From positions 240,321 to 304,320 of the forward strand of contig JBCDBR010000001.1 in the NCBI GenBank assembly GCA_039183205.1: a stretch of 64,000 nt of DNA, given 5' to 3'. This DNA comes from HKCCE3408 sp039183205 (GTDB taxonomy: Bacteria > Pseudomonadota > Alphaproteobacteria > Rhodobacterales > Rhodobacteraceae). The notes beneath the pieces were generated by a model. It saw only the letters and a list, made by a program, of their open reading frames with translations, made no database searches and was not told where the DNA came from. Positions 27,077 through 35,615 of this stretch are shown piece after piece. The position numbers and the translations under genes were made by a program. How positions within the stretch are numbered: position 1 is the first letter of the stretch; each line of letters starts with the position of its first letter.

Positions 27077-27721
27077 TTGGTTTTTAGGCGGCGCGATACA
27101 CGTCCCTTGCTTCGGTTCGTGGTCGAAGTCCTTTGGCCGCGGGGCGGCTGGGCGCGCGCGGCACAATATGTGCGGCATCGTTTGCGGCGGTTGCCTGGAT
27201 CTCCGGAGGAAATCGCACGCGGAATATTCGCCGGGACTGTGACGGTCTTCACGCCGTTTTTTGGACTGCACTTCGTGGTTGCGGCCATTTTGGCCAAGCT
27301 AATGAAAGGGCGCATTCTCGCCGCGCTTCTATCGACGTTCATCGGCAACCCGTTGACCTATATACCGATTGCCATTGTGTCACTGCGGTTGGGTTATTTC
27401 CTTTTGGGAATGGACGTGCCGCCCGGCCTGACGCGCGATGTGTTTCGGCACTTCCGCGCCGCAACGCGCGATCTATGGCACAATTTCAAGGCGCTGTTTT
27501 CACCCGAACGCGCACATTGGGATGGCTTGGTTGAGTTTTGGCACACGGTGTTTTTCCCTTGGCTCATTGGCGGGCTCATTCCCGGCATCGTCCTCGGGAT
27601 AACGCTTTATTATCTCAGCGTGCCGGTGATCCGTGCCTATCAAGCTCGGCGATCGGTTCGATTACGAAAAAAAATGGAAAAGCTGGCGCGGCAGGCTGGT
27701 GCACAAGCTCCGGATAGCTAG
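27077..27721 (+). CDS. DUF2062 domain membrane protein
   Basis: A 214-residue protein with the DUF2062 core: SPEEIARGIFAGTVTVFTPF, then FVVAAILAKLMKGRI and FIGNPLTYIPI, and a C-terminal hydrophobic hairpin (about 160-190). Function unknown. The start is TTG at 27077, preceded by GGAATGAG; it begins 18 bases after rsh and is probably co-transcribed. pdxJ follows 27 bases on. Confidence 0.82.
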   Translation: MVFRRRDTRPLLRFVVEVLWPRGGWARAAQYVRHRLRRLPGSPEEIARGIFAGTVTVFTPFFGLHFVVAAILAKLMKGRILAALLSTFIGNPLTYIPIAIVSLRLGYFLLGMDVPPGLTRDVFRHFRAATRDLWHNFKALFSPERAHWDGLVEFWHTVFFPWLIGGLIPGIVLGITLYYLSVPVIRAYQARRSVRLRKKMEKLARQAGAQAPDS

Positions 27722-27748
27722 TCTCTGCACCTAATAGGAGGTGTGGTG

Positions 27749-28492
27749 ATGTCAAACGATCTGAGACTTGGCGTCAATATCGACCATGTCGCGACTGTGC
27801 GAAATGCGCGCGGCGGCAATGTCCCCGATCCTGTGCGCGCTGCGACGCTGGCAGAAGAGGCGGGCGCAGACGGCATTACCGCCCATCTGCGCGAAGATCG
27901 CCGCCATATCTCGGACGCTGATATCGAGGCGCTTATGGCCGCGCTCAAGGGGCCTTTGAATTTTGAGATGGCCGCCACGGATGAAATGCAACGCATCGCG
28001 CTGCGCCACAAACCGCACGCTGTCTGCGTTGTCCCGGAACGGCGTGCGGAGCGAACGACCGAAGGTGGGCTGGAGGTTGCCCGCGAGGAAAACCGATTGG
28101 CCCATTTCATAGCACCTCTGCGTGAGGCAGGGTGTCGGGTTTCGATCTTTATTGCGGCCGATCCGCGTCAGATCGAGGCGGCCCACCGCATTGGTGCGGA
28201 GGTGATTGAGCTGCATACAGGCGCCTATTGCGATGCTCATGCCGAGGGCCGCTTTGACGCGCGTGATGCGGAGATGTCCAAGTTGACCGAGATGGCGGGT
28301 TTTGCCCATAGCTTGGGTCTTGAAGTGCATGCCGGCCACGGTTTGACCTACGACACTGTTGGCCCTGTCGCCGCACTGCCAGAGGTCAAAGAGCTGAATA
28401 TCGGGCATTTTTTGATCGGCGAGGCCATTTTCGTGGGCCTTGGGCCGGCCATTGCACAGATGCGCGACATTATGGATGCCGCCCGCGCTTGA
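27749..28492 (+). CDS. pdxJ: Pyridoxine 5'-phosphate synthase
   Basis: Condenses 1-deoxyxylulose 5-phosphate with 3-amino-2-oxopropyl phosphate to form vitamin B6. The 247-residue TIM-barrel protein has LGVNIDHVATVRNARGG, ITAHLREDRRHI, NFEMAATDEM, CVVPERR, VSIFIAADP and LEVHAGHGLTYDTV. The ATG at 27749 has AGGAGG at 27736-27741; in-frame GTG codons just upstream lie too close to it. acpS is about 640 bp downstream, a common pdxJ-acpS arrangement with one gene inserted. Confidence 0.95.
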   Translation: MSNDLRLGVNIDHVATVRNARGGNVPDPVRAATLAEEAGADGITAHLREDRRHISDADIEALMAALKGPLNFEMAATDEMQRIALRHKPHAVCVVPERRAERTTEGGLEVAREENRLAHFIAPLREAGCRVSIFIAADPRQIEAAHRIGAEVIELHTGAYCDAHAEGRFDARDAEMSKLTEMAGFAHSLGLEVHAGHGLTYDTVGPVAALPEVKELNIGHFLIGEAIFVGLGPAIAQMRDIMDAARA

Positions 28493-28543
28493 GCGCGCGC
28501 TCCCTTTGGCGTTACACACGGGCGCGATGGGGAGGCATTGGCG

Positions 28544-28945
28544 ATGATTTGGAGCCCGGCACGCTACGCCGCGACGTTTGTCCTGACAGCGCTGGGCGCG
28601 ATTATTTTGATCGCGCTTGTGATCATGGCGACCGGCATCAATTTGGGCTCTGCCGCGGTGCAATTCATTCCGGCTATTTTTGCTGCAATGATTGAAGGCC
28701 AGCGTTATGCGAAATCGGGTGCCGATGCTCCGAGTGGGCCGGCCATGTGGCGGGCAGCGGCGGCCATGACCGGGATTGCGACAGGGCTGTTGATGCTGTG
28801 GACTTGGACGCAACTTACGCTTGGCGGTCTGGCGATAACCGGCACGATGCTTGTCCAAGTGGTCGCCCTTGGCATTCTCTACTTCTTTGCCAATCGGTGG
28901 TTTTTTCAGATGGGCTACAATGCGGGCTCGAAGCGCGCCAGATGA
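28544..28945 (+). CDS. ABZJ_00895-type membrane protein
   Basis: A 133-residue protein with four hydrophobic helices (about 9-30, 37-50, 70-92 and 98-118). The FIPAIFAAMIEGQRYA segment is the part I associate with the ABZJ_00895 family. Function unknown. I use the ATG at 28544 after GGGGAGG; an in-frame TTG at 28538 is too near that site. It lies between pdxJ and acpS. Confidence 0.7.
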   Translation: MIWSPARYAATFVLTALGAIILIALVIMATGINLGSAAVQFIPAIFAAMIEGQRYAKSGADAPSGPAMWRAAAAMTGIATGLLMLWTWTQLTLGGLAITGTMLVQVVALGILYFFANRWFFQMGYNAGSKRAR

Positions 28946-29132
28946 ATGGACTGTTCACGCCTTGGCCGTTTGGCTAAGTTGGCGCTGACGGACCGGAGAC
29001 ACGCAACATGCATCGAATTTGGCACGGCCACGCTGTGCTGCGTCCTTTTGCGACCAGTGCTAGTGCGCGGCATGCATGGCCGCTTGGCATAGCGTCAGCA
29101 ACATGCTTGCCATGCGACGATTGGGTAGGCTG
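28946..29132. other. Gap before acpS, no convincing gene
   Basis: This 187-bp stretch has only fragments of open frames on either strand. GGGTAGG just before 29133 is the probable acpS ribosome site. I see no clear promoter or terminator. Confidence 0.4.
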
Positions 29133-29570
29133 ATGATTTTGGGCATCGGCACTGACCTTGCGAATATCGACCGGATACAAGGTGTGCTGGATCGGTTTGG
29201 AGACCGGTTTCGCAACCGCGTCTTCACCGATACCGAACAGGCGCGCGCCGAACGCATGGCCCACCCCGCCGCTGTTTACGCAAAGCGATGGGCAGCCAAG
29301 GAAGCCTGTTCGAAGGCGTTAGGGACCGGGCTGCGCATGGGGATTGCATGGCGTGACATGAGCGTTCGGAACCTGCATACCGGACAGCCGGTGATGCAGG
29401 TTACAGGCTGGGCCGAAGAACGGCTGCGCCAAATGACGCCTGTGGGCTATCAGGCGGTGATCCACGTCACCCTGACAGATGATCACCCATGGGCCCAGGC
29501 CATGGTGCTGATCGATGCCATGCCCAATGGCGAAGAGGCCCGCCGGCCCAACCCCAAGGTGCAAGGCTAG
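29133..29570 (+). CDS. acpS: Holo-[acyl-carrier-protein] synthase
   Basis: Attaches 4'-phosphopantetheine from CoA to apo-ACP. The 145-residue protein begins MILGIGTDLANIDRI (Asp8 metal ligand) and has AKRWAAKEACSKALGTGL with the catalytic Glu in WAAKEA. The ATG at 29133 follows GGTAGG; the longer frame to 29076 lacks similarity. lepB and rnc follow, an arrangement usual in alphaproteobacteria. Confidence 0.95.
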   Translation: MILGIGTDLANIDRIQGVLDRFGDRFRNRVFTDTEQARAERMAHPAAVYAKRWAAKEACSKALGTGLRMGIAWRDMSVRNLHTGQPVMQVTGWAEERLRQMTPVGYQAVIHVTLTDDHPWAQAMVLIDAMPNGEEARRPNPKVQG

Positions 29571-29658
29571 CGAAAAACGATCGCGCGCGGGGCATGCTTG
29601 ACACCTTTGGGGTCGAGGCCCAGAAAGCGGCGGAGGCAGCATTTGAAAGGGCAAGCCC

Positions 29659-30468
29659 ATGGCTAAGGCGCGCGAAGGGAACCCGATCTGGGAAACCGTA
29701 AAGACCGTGGTCTACGCGATCCTGATTGCCGTTGTTTTTCGATCGCTGTTTTTTCAACCGTTCTTCATCCCGTCGGGATCGATGAAAGACACGCTCTTGG
29801 TTGGGGATTTTCTGTTCGTCAACAAGATGGCCTATGGGTATTCCGAATATTCCTGCGACACGCGGGTGCGCGGCGTGAACATTCGACTATGCCCCTTCGT
29901 GAGCGGGCGAATTTTTGGCAGCGAGCCGGAACGCGGCGACGTGATCGTGTTTCGCCATCCGGTCGTCGACACCGAATTCATCAAACGCGTGATCGGCTTG
30001 CCTGGCGACCGCATTCGCGTTGAAAATGGTGTCGTTTTTGTCAACGGTGCGGCCGCGCCTCAAGCGCCGGAGCCTGATTTCGTCGAAGTCAACGACCGAC
30101 AAGGCGCGGCCGGCGAATTTCCAAGATGCTCCAATGCGCCCGTCGGAGCAGGCGGCGAATGCATCAAGGAACGGTTTGTCGAAACCTTGCCCGAAGGCAC
30201 GGAGCATTCCATTTTGAATATTACAGATAACGGCCCTGGTGATTTCACTGATGAATTTCTGGTGCCCGAAGGCCATGTCTTCGTGATGGGCGACAATCGC
30301 GATAATTCCACCGACAGCCGGTTCCCGCAGCGGTCAGGCGGGGTTGGGATGGTGCCGATGGAAAACATTCTTGGTCGTGCGGACCGGGTGATTTTTTCAG
30401 CGTCAGGGCGCCGGATCGTCCAGTTCTGGACCTGGCGCGCGGATCGCTTTTTCCGGGCGATCGAGTGA
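29659..30468 (+). CDS. lepB: Signal peptidase I
   Basis: Cleaves signal peptides from exported proteins at the outer face of the inner membrane. The 269-residue protein has one N-terminal membrane helix (about 15-33), the nucleophile in PSGSM (Ser41), the general-base lysine in FIKRVIGLPGDRI, and the C-terminal box MGDNRDNSTDSR. A 30-residue insertion with cysteine pairs (near SCDT and RCSN ... ECIKE) is typical of alphaproteobacterial LepB. It overlaps rnc by 4 bases. Confidence 0.96.
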   Translation: MAKAREGNPIWETVKTVVYAILIAVVFRSLFFQPFFIPSGSMKDTLLVGDFLFVNKMAYGYSEYSCDTRVRGVNIRLCPFVSGRIFGSEPERGDVIVFRHPVVDTEFIKRVIGLPGDRIRVENGVVFVNGAAAPQAPEPDFVEVNDRQGAAGEFPRCSNAPVGAGGECIKERFVETLPEGTEHSILNITDNGPGDFTDEFLVPEGHVFVMGDNRDNSTDSRFPQRSGGVGMVPMENILGRADRVIFSASGRRIVQFWTWRADRFFRAIE

Positions 30469-31145
30469 AGCTTTCAGCGGATTTGAAAGCTTTTGCATCC
30501 CGTCTGGGGCACGAATTCAGCGCCCCGGAGCTTTTGATCCGCGCCTTGACCCACGGCTCAATGTCCTCGGAAAATCGCCCAGACAACCAGCGGTTGGAGT
30601 TTTTGGGGGATCGCGTTTTGGGCCTGGTGATTGCCGCGGCGGTTATGCAGCGCGATCCGGATGCAACCGAAGGCAAACTGGCCCCGCAACTGAATGCGCT
30701 GGTCCGCAAAGAGACCTGCGCCGACATTGCCCGTGAGATCGATTTGGGTGCCGTGCTTAAGCTTGGTAAATCCGAGCAGATGACGGGTGGGCGGCGAAAA
30801 AATGCGCTGCTGGGAGACGCGATGGAGGCGGTAATCGCTGCGGTGTATCTTGATGCCGGTTTCCCGGTTGCGCAGGCCGTGGTTTTACGACTTTGGGCGC
30901 GTCGGCTTGAAACCGTCGACGCTGATGCGCGCGATGCTAAAACCGCGTTGCAAGAATGGGCCCAGGCGCGCGGCCAAAACCCACCGCAATACCGCGAAGT
31001 ATCCCGAATTGGCCCCGACCACGCGCCCGTTTTTGTGGTCGCGGTTGAGCTTGAAACCGGTGAGGCGGCCCAAGGCGAAGCGCGTGCCAAACGCGCCGCC
31101 GAACAGCGCGCTGCGCAGGTCCTACTGGCGCAGGTATCGACGTGA
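30465..31145 (+). CDS. rnc: Ribonuclease III
   Basis: Double-strand-specific RNase used in rRNA and mRNA processing. The 226-residue protein has the catalytic signature NQRLEFLGDRVLGL (about 39-52), the second acidic site LLGDAMEAVIAAVYLD (about 112-127) and a C-terminal double-stranded RNA-binding domain (about 155-224; ending AKRAAEQRAAQVLL). Start is GTG at 30465, inside the end of lepB. Era, often next to rnc, is 2.5 kb away instead because a block of other genes intervenes. Confidence 0.95.
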   Translation: MKLSADLKAFASRLGHEFSAPELLIRALTHGSMSSENRPDNQRLEFLGDRVLGLVIAAAVMQRDPDATEGKLAPQLNALVRKETCADIAREIDLGAVLKLGKSEQMTGGRRKNALLGDAMEAVIAAVYLDAGFPVAQAVVLRLWARRLETVDADARDAKTALQEWAQARGQNPPQYREVSRIGPDHAPVFVVAVELETGEAAQGEARAKRAAEQRAAQVLLAQVST

Positions 31146-31236
31146 CGTTTCTGCGTATCGTTGCCGGCTTATTTCCGCCCTGCCCGGTAATTCCGCATGC
31201 GCGGTTCATGGTGAGCAAAGCGAGGAGTTTGGCGCT

Positions 31237-31929
31237 TTGGCCCATGTCTTGATTGTGGTGACGCATCCCGACCCCGAGAGCTTCACCGCACGCTGGGCCG
31301 CAGCCACCGCGACGGGCCTGCAATCAGCGGGTCACACGGTGGCGTGGTCCGACCTTTACGCCCAGGGTTTCGATCCTGTCGCGGGTTTTGACACGCCGCA
31401 AGGTCGGGGCGAGGTCGAAAAGCTGAAGGCGGCAGATCACATCGTGCTGCATTTCCCGCTTTGGTGGTATGGGCCTCCGGCGATGCTGAAGGGTTGGGTT
31501 GACCAGGTTTTGGTCCCGGGCGAGACAGTTGATGCGAACGCGCCCTTCGAGGCGGGTCCCTGTCGTGGAAAACGCGCGCTGTTTTGCGTCTCGGTTGACG
31601 TGCCGGCACAGCAATGCGGTCCGTCGGGCCGTTCTGGCGATGCGCGGCTGCAATTGTGGCCCTTGGCACATGCCTTTCGGTTTGCCGGCATGGATTTGCT
31701 GGAGCCCTATCTTGTCCCTGGCATCGAGGCCGATCTAGGCCCCGCGCGGCGGATCATGATGGACGCGCAGATTGCCCAAGTTCTGAACGACACCCCAAGG
31801 CGCATGGCAGCCATGGATCGATTGCCGATCTGGGCGACCAATCCCGCTGCCGACTTTGATACGCAGGGTCAATTGCGCCCAGGCGCTGCGGTCTTTTCTC
31901 CGTTTATTCGCCACGACGACGGTAGCTAA
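31237..31929 (+). CDS. NAD(P)H-dependent oxidoreductase, flavodoxin-like fold
   Basis: A 230-residue protein of the NQO1/MdaB-like quinone reductase group. It has VLIVVTHPDPESFTARW at the front (FMN phosphate loop region), HIVLHFPLWWYGPPAMLKGWVDQVL in the middle, a strong signature of the family, and an extended C-terminus. It probably reduces quinones by two electrons. I chose TTG at 31237 because GAGGAG lies 9 bases upstream and the family N-terminus starts there; the open frame back to 30850 overlaps rnc. Its stop overlaps the end of the convergent marR by 4 bases. Confidence 0.85.
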   Translation: MAHVLIVVTHPDPESFTARWAAATATGLQSAGHTVAWSDLYAQGFDPVAGFDTPQGRGEVEKLKAADHIVLHFPLWWYGPPAMLKGWVDQVLVPGETVDANAPFEAGPCRGKRALFCVSVDVPAQQCGPSGRSGDARLQLWPLAHAFRFAGMDLLEPYLVPGIEADLGPARRIMMDAQIAQVLNDTPRRMAAMDRLPIWATNPAADFDTQGQLRPGAAVFSPFIRHDDGS

Positions 31930-32384
31930 AGGCGGTTGTTGTCCAAATGGCTTCGGATGGCGACGAGATCGGGTTTGATGCGGACAAGACGCTCCCGCAA
32001 ATCCGGGGTGATGAGCTGATCAATTTGGCGCCCAACCGCCATGATCGCTTGTTCGCGAAATTCCTGCCCGCGCGCGGTTAAAAACACAAGCTTGCCGCGC
32101 CCGTCATCCGGGTTCGCGCGAACCTCAATGAAGCCGCGGCTTTCCAGCACCCGCAACGAATGGGTCATGGTGTTTTTTGTGACTTGCATGGCGCCCGCGA
32201 TCCGGATCGGCGTCTTGCCGTCACCGAGCCGGACCAGATGATTGATGATCGAGAAATGGGAGGGATGAACGCCCTCTGGCAAACTGGCCGCCAGCACCGC
32301 GGTTGCAAGCTGATTTACGATGCCGATTTCATTGAAGATGGCGAAGACGGACATCGGGTCTTCGCCAGGTTCGTTTTGCGTCAC
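31926..32384 (-). CDS. MarR family transcriptional regulator
   Basis: A 152-residue winged-helix repressor-type protein. The recognition region is PIRIAGAMQVTKNTMTHSLRVLESRGFIEV and the wing includes ANPDDGRGKLVFLT. It overlaps the upstream TAT nitroreductase gene by 4 bases and is co-transcribed with it. GTG at 32384 is used; an ATG at 32354 (MSVFAIF) is an alternative. It probably binds the repeated GATATC-centred sites at 33544-33584 and regulates its own operon. Confidence 0.88.
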   Translation of the reverse strand: MTQNEPGEDPMSVFAIFNEIGIVNQLATAVLAASLPEGVHPSHFSIINHLVRLGDGKTPIRIAGAMQVTKNTMTHSLRVLESRGFIEVRANPDDGRGKLVFLTARGQEFREQAIMAVGRQIDQLITPDLRERLVRIKPDLVAIRSHLDNNRL

Positions 32385-33529
32385 TGGCCCACCAATTTTG
32401 CCTCAAGCGGCCAACGTGGACTGACCGCAACACGCGGACCGTAGCCGATCCGGGCCAGCATTTGAACCGTGCCGCCATCGGGTGCGAGACGGTCGTGGAC
32501 CGTTTGATAAAGCGCAGACATTTCCGGGTATTCCTGCAATGCCTGGCTCAGGGGATGAAACCCCAATCCCGCTGCGTTGGCGGCAAGGTTCGCGCGCAGC
32601 CAATCCGCTCCGGCGGCAATCTGATCTGCGCGGCCATTGCCCCGGCTGACCATCCAAAGATGACCCATGGCGGTGCGGGCATTTTCCAGCACGGCCGCAC
32701 GCCCCTGCTGATAGGTAAAGGTTGTTGTGTCACGCGCGCTTTCACGCGTGAAAAGCCCGGTTGCCGCTAGGATATCGAATGTTGCACCGGAAAAATCGAT
32801 GCCATCGGGGTTCGCGTTGACCTCTGCCTTGCCGATCCGGAAGAGATCAACACTCTCTTGATACGTGCGCGGCGTATCGATTTCGATTTCGAGGGCATCT
32901 TCGGTTAATTGGCGCCAACAGGCGACGTCGTCCGGCTCGACCGACCCATCGATTTGGTTGACATAGGGCCCGGCTTCGAGAACGGAGCGTAGCGTTTCAT
33001 GTTCGACCATGCGGGTTGCATCGAAGGGCTCCTTCAAGGACCGCCGGTGCGGAACCTGCGCCCAAAGCGGGTCAACCGGGACTGTGCTGTCGGGAAAAAA
33101 ACGGATTTGCGCGACGGGGCGGGCATCAAGCCCTTCTGGGTCTTCGCCTTCGGGAAACAGGGCCGTCTCGACACGATGGCCGTGCGCGTTCGCGGCCATC
33201 TCCATCAGCGCCAAAAAGCAGCCCAAGCCGATGGTGAGCTGCCGGTCAAAAGGGTCGGTGAATGGCAATTGCCGATCCGTGTCAAACCAAAGCGTGACGG
33301 ATGTGTCGCCGTCGAGCCCCACGAGCCAAGGCTGCCGGTTATGCGGATTGGGCGCGAGAATGGCGTAGCTCAGCGCGGCAAGGCGCGGATCGGCATAGCG
33401 CGGCGCGCCGGCATCCGACCAGGGTGCATGGGCCCGCGCCGGTACACGGGTTGCGGCGAAAAAACCAGCGCCGCCCGCAGCAAGGATCGTGCCCCCACCA
33501 AGAATTCTAAGAAACGTCCTGCGGTTCAT
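32381..33529 (-). CDS. Acg-like nitroreductase family flavoprotein with TAT signal
   Basis: A 382-residue protein with a twin-arginine signal (RRTFLR at 3-8, then a hydrophobic stretch to about 28), so export to the periplasm is expected. The rest resembles the Acg/nitroreductase-like FMN-binding group: YAILAPNPHNRQPWLV, DRQLTIGLGCFLALMEMAA and RRSLKEPFD. Substrate unknown; possible reduction of quinones or nitro compounds. Leads an operon with marR, under a promoter with likely operator sites. Confidence 0.82.
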   Translation of the reverse strand: MNRRTFLRILGGGTILAAGGAGFFAATRVPARAHAPWSDAGAPRYADPRLAALSYAILAPNPHNRQPWLVGLDGDTSVTLWFDTDRQLPFTDPFDRQLTIGLGCFLALMEMAANAHGHRVETALFPEGEDPEGLDARPVAQIRFFPDSTVPVDPLWAQVPHRRSLKEPFDATRMVEHETLRSVLEAGPYVNQIDGSVEPDDVACWRQLTEDALEIEIDTPRTYQESVDLFRIGKAEVNANPDGIDFSGATFDILAATGLFTRESARDTTTFTYQQGRAAVLENARTAMGHLWMVSRGNGRADQIAAGADWLRANLAANAAGLGFHPLSQALQEYPEMSALYQTVHDRLAPDGGTVQMLARIGYGPRVAVSPRWPLEAKLVGQ

Positions 33530-33543
33530 CTGAATACCTCATT

Positions 33544-33584
33544 TAGTTCGATATCACTCTAATATAGTTCGATATCATACTAAT
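33544..33584 (-). promoter_or_regulatory. Paired operator sites for the nitroreductase-marR operon
   Basis: Two direct copies of TAGTTCGATATCA plus CTAAT lie 21 bp apart (33544-33563 and 33565-33584), two helical turns. Each is centred on the palindrome GATATC, and the second reads TAGT-N2-GATATC-N2-ACTA, a typical shape for a MarR dimer site. Copy 2 lies between the predicted -35 and -10 elements, so binding would block RNA polymerase. Regulation by the adjacent MarR is inference. Confidence 0.65.
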
Positions 33585-33587
33585 CAA
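33559..33587 (-). promoter_or_regulatory. Predicted promoter of the nitroreductase-marR operon
   Basis: Read leftward: TTGATT (33587-33582), a 17-bp spacer and TATTAG (33564-33559). Each box matches four of six consensus positions. The start codon at 33529 lies about 30 bases downstream with GAGG as ribosome site. The spacer is almost exactly the second GATATC repeat. Confidence 0.5.
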
Positions 33588-33688
33588 GCATGCTGTACCT
33601 ATTTGACCTATCAGGACCGGCCACACCCCTTTCCCTAAAGGCCCAATCCGCTTAATCAGCGTCGTCAGCCAGAAAGGAGTTTGCCCCC

Positions 33689-34594
33689 GTGACCACGCAT
33701 GCCGGATTTGTTGCCCTGATCGGAGAGCCGAACGTGGGCAAATCGACCCTGCTGAACCGGATGGTTGGCGCGAAAGTGTCGATTGTGACGCATAAGGTTC
33801 AGACAACGCGGGCGCGGATACGCGGCGTCTGTATTCACGGCGATGCACAGATCGTTTTTGTCGACACGCCGGGCCTGTTCGAACCGCGCCGGCGGCTTGA
33901 CCGAGCGATGGTGGCAGCGGCATGGGGCGGCGCGGCGGATGCGGATCTTGTGGTTCTATTGATCGAGGCGCATCGCGGCCGCACTGCGGGGGTGGATCGC
34001 ATTCTAGAGGCGCTGGCGGCCCGAGAGGCCGGCCCACCTGTCGCCCTGGCGCTCAATAAGATCGATCGCGTCGATGCGCCTGATCTTTTGCGACTGAGCG
34101 AAGACATGAACGCGATCTACCCGTTCGCCCAGACCTTTATGATTTCCGCCGAGAAGGGGCACGGGGTGGACGATCTGCGGGCCTGGGTCGCCAGAGAATT
34201 GCCCGAAGGTCCATGGCTTTATCCCGAAGATCAAATCGCCGACCTACCAATGCGGATGATCGCCGCTGAGATGACGCGGGAAAAACTCACGCTTCGGCTG
34301 CACCAAGAACTTCCCTACCAGCTTACGGTTGAGACGGAGACTTGGGAGGATCGAAAGGATGGCTCGGCCCGAATCGACCAGATCGTATACGTCGCACGAG
34401 ATGGCCATAAAGGCATTGTGCTCGGCAAGAAGGGCGAAACCATAAAGGCGGTTTCAACAGCGGCCCGAGCAGAGCTTGAAGCCTTCACCGGTCGGCGCAT
34501 TCATCTGTTCCTGCAAGTCAAGGTCCGTCCCGGCTGGCTTGATGAGGCGGAGCGATATTCCGAGATGGGGCTGGAATTTAAGGATGGCGGCTGA
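33689..34594 (+). CDS. era: GTPase Era
   Basis: GTPase with a KH domain that binds the 3' end of 16S rRNA during 30S ribosome assembly. The 301-residue protein has G1 GEPNVGKST, switch region KVQTTRARIRG, G3 FVDTPGLF, G4 ALNKIDRV and a KH domain with LGKKGETIKAVSTAAR. Start is GTG at 33689, preceded by AAAGGAG. Overlaps DUF1491 by one base. Confidence 0.96.
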   Translation: MTTHAGFVALIGEPNVGKSTLLNRMVGAKVSIVTHKVQTTRARIRGVCIHGDAQIVFVDTPGLFEPRRRLDRAMVAAAWGGAADADLVVLLIEAHRGRTAGVDRILEALAAREAGPPVALALNKIDRVDAPDLLRLSEDMNAIYPFAQTFMISAEKGHGVDDLRAWVARELPEGPWLYPEDQIADLPMRMIAAEMTREKLTLRLHQELPYQLTVETETWEDRKDGSARIDQIVYVARDGHKGIVLGKKGETIKAVSTAARAELEAFTGRRIHLFLQVKVRPGWLDEAERYSEMGLEFKDGG

Positions 34595-34923
34595 TGCCGC
34601 GTTTGACCGCCGAGTTTTGGGTGCACGCCTACCTGCAACGTTTACGACTGCGCGACATTCCCGCCTTTGTGACATCCCGTGGTGATGCGACGGCTGGGGC
34701 GGTTTTGGTTAAGCTCAACACACTCGATGGGCGGGCGGTTTTGCGTCAGCGTAGTTTTGACCCCATGACGGGGTCCCGCATTTGGATGGACCTGGCAAGC
34801 GGCGCCGAGATCGATGTTGATGCGACGATCACGCGGCAATGCAACAGTGACCCGGATCTGTGGGTCATCGAGGTCGAGGATCGTGAGGGCCGGGATCTGT
34901 TGGACGAGCCGGGGCTTGATTAA
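34594..34923 (+). CDS. DUF1491 family protein
   Basis: A 109-residue alphaproteobacterial protein with the DUF1491 pattern: MPRLTAEFWVHAYLQRLRL at the front and DPDLWVIEVEDREGRDLL at the end. Function unknown. It is coupled to era by a one-base overlap (TGATG), so it may share its expression. Its stop overlaps the end of the convergent Pr6Pr-type gene. Confidence 0.85.
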   Translation: MPRLTAEFWVHAYLQRLRLRDIPAFVTSRGDATAGAVLVKLNTLDGRAVLRQRSFDPMTGSRIWMDLASGAEIDVDATITRQCNSDPDLWVIEVEDREGRDLLDEPGLD

Positions 34924-35555
34924 CGGGTCACAACGCGACTGATTGCAATCATAAGCAATCCGCCTAGCACAACAGCGCCGCCGAATTCCGCAATATTCCG
35001 CAGAACCGCCGGCCAGCCAAGAGCAGCTGCGTCGAGGAATGGATAGGGGAATACTCCGTCAATTCCGGCCCGCGTCATCGCATAGGCGCAGTAGGCTAAC
35101 GGCAAGGCCACAATCGTCCAAAGTGCTGAAAGATCGAGCCCCTCTTTCGAGCCGTAAAAAAGCCACCAAAGCACGGTCAACACCGGGACCAAATAGTGCA
35201 CGCCGATATCGCCCAGCACGCCAATTGGCGTCAATTCCACAAGGCCGCGCAACAGAAAATGATATACGGTTCCAACAAGGACGATGGCCAGGGTCAAACT
35301 CGCGATCCAGGCCGCACTTGGCCGGGCCAAGCCAAGGGCGATCCCGGCGAACGTCGCGCAGATCATCGCATTGGTCAAAATCGTGAAAAAACGCGCCATG
35401 GCCCAAATCGCGGCCAGCACGTCAAGCCCGTCGCGATCCATCAGGTCGATGACGCGGAACACCAGCGAAACGAGCGCCACCAAGGAAATCAAACCGGCAA
35501 CGGCGCGCGCAAAGGGGCTTGGGGTATCGCGGACAAACACGCGCGCGAAACTGCC
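34920..35555 (-). CDS. Pr6Pr family membrane protein
   Basis: A protein of about 211 residues with six hydrophobic helices and the segments FFTILTNAMICATF, YHFLLRGL and HYLVPVLTVLWWLFYG, which match Pr6Pr-type (FAR-17a/AIG1-like) proteins. Function unknown. Two starts are possible: ATG at 35555 (MAVSRVFVRDT) or GTG at 35540; I prefer the ATG, but neither has a clear ribosome site. Divergent from recO by about 60 bp. Confidence 0.8.
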   Translation of the reverse strand, partial: GSFARVFVRDTPSPFARAVAGLISLVALVSLVFRVIDLMDRDGLDVLAAIWAMARFFTILTNAMICATFAGIALGLARPSAAWIASLTLAIVLVGTVYHFLLRGLVELTPIGVLGDIGVHYLVPVLTVLWWLFYGSKEGLDLSALWTIVALPLAYCAYAMTRAGIDGVFPYPFLDAAALGWPAVLRNIAEFGGAVVLGGLLMIAISRVVTR

Positions 35556-35615
35556 ATGGCCGCAGCACCGCGTCTAGCCTGTGGACAGCACGCCCGCACG
35601 GCGCTAACGGAAGCT

